From positions 1 through 34,718 of the forward strand of contig JAEUHJ010000188.1 in NCBI GenBank assembly GCA_016795375.1: a DNA stretch of 34,718 nt. The letters are read 5' to 3'. The notes under the pieces are model-generated. The model searched no databases and was not told where the DNA came from. It was given only the letters and a program-made list of their open reading frames with translations. Shown one piece after another: positions 34,718 to 34,718 of the stretch. This DNA is from Verrucomicrobiaceae bacterium. Its GTDB lineage: Bacteria > Verrucomicrobiota > Verrucomicrobiia > Verrucomicrobiales > Verrucomicrobiaceae. The position numbers were made by a program, and so were the translations under genes. Numbering within the stretch: the stretch's first letter is position 1; every line of letters begins with the position of its first letter.

Positions 34718-34718
34718 C

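Overview
The window looks like chromosomal DNA of a Verrucomicrobiota bacterium, most likely close to Verrucomicrobium/Prosthecobacter. The grounds are high GC, Verrucomicrobia-type secreted hypothetical proteins, an orphan EboE, a Sel1-repeat protein and a Tat-exported FAD oxidoreductase. This assignment is inference from protein character; there is no rRNA here. It is mostly ordinary, gene-dense core sequence. One short decayed accessory patch (about 21.1-22.1 kb) holds a broken IS3-family element fused to a gene fragment.

Layout. 1-2.5 kb (+): the end of a cluster resembling type II secretion/type IV pilus inner-membrane genes (GspL-, GspM- and GspC-like). 2.5-4.3 kb (-): an ABCG-type half transporter, divergent from an AsmA-like envelope protein (+). 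5.9-9.6 kb (-): a Tat-exported FAD oxidoreductase and the glycogen debranching enzyme GlgX. 9.6-12.3 kb (+): a protein with two SGNH hydrolase domains and a secreted thioredoxin/trypsin-like protease fusion. 12.3-15.1 kb (-): a secreted M60-type metallopeptidase behind an XRE-cupin regulator. That regulator is divergent from metH (+, 15.2-19.0 kb) across a short AT-rich region with a large symmetrical operator-like element. 19.2-21.0 kb: a ThuA-like secreted protein (-) and a glycerate/2-hydroxyacid dehydrogenase (+), divergent.

22.2-27.0 kb (+): a DEAD-box-type RNA helicase, EboE, and a bifunctional class II aldolase/short-chain dehydrogenase. 32.3-27.0 kb (-): a compact run dnaN - lipoprotein - tyrA - aroA - cmk - plsC, linking the replication clamp, aromatic amino-acid synthesis, CMP kinase and phospholipid acylation. 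33.1-34.7 kb (-): tRNA-Ala(GGC), a secreted protein of unknown function downstream of it, and a Sel1-repeat protein running off the window end with a clear intrinsic terminator.

Few genes have an obvious Shine-Dalgarno; exceptions are the GspM-like gene and dnaN. Some have promoter-like hexamers almost touching the start codon (metH, the XRE gene), which suggests leaderless mRNAs. I found no CRISPR array, intact mobile element or obvious defence island. The points most worth a second look are the XRE/metH operator, the protein fusions and duplications (thioredoxin-protease, double SGNH, amidotransferase-like/M60), and the promoter-terminator arrangement in front of tRNA-Ala.
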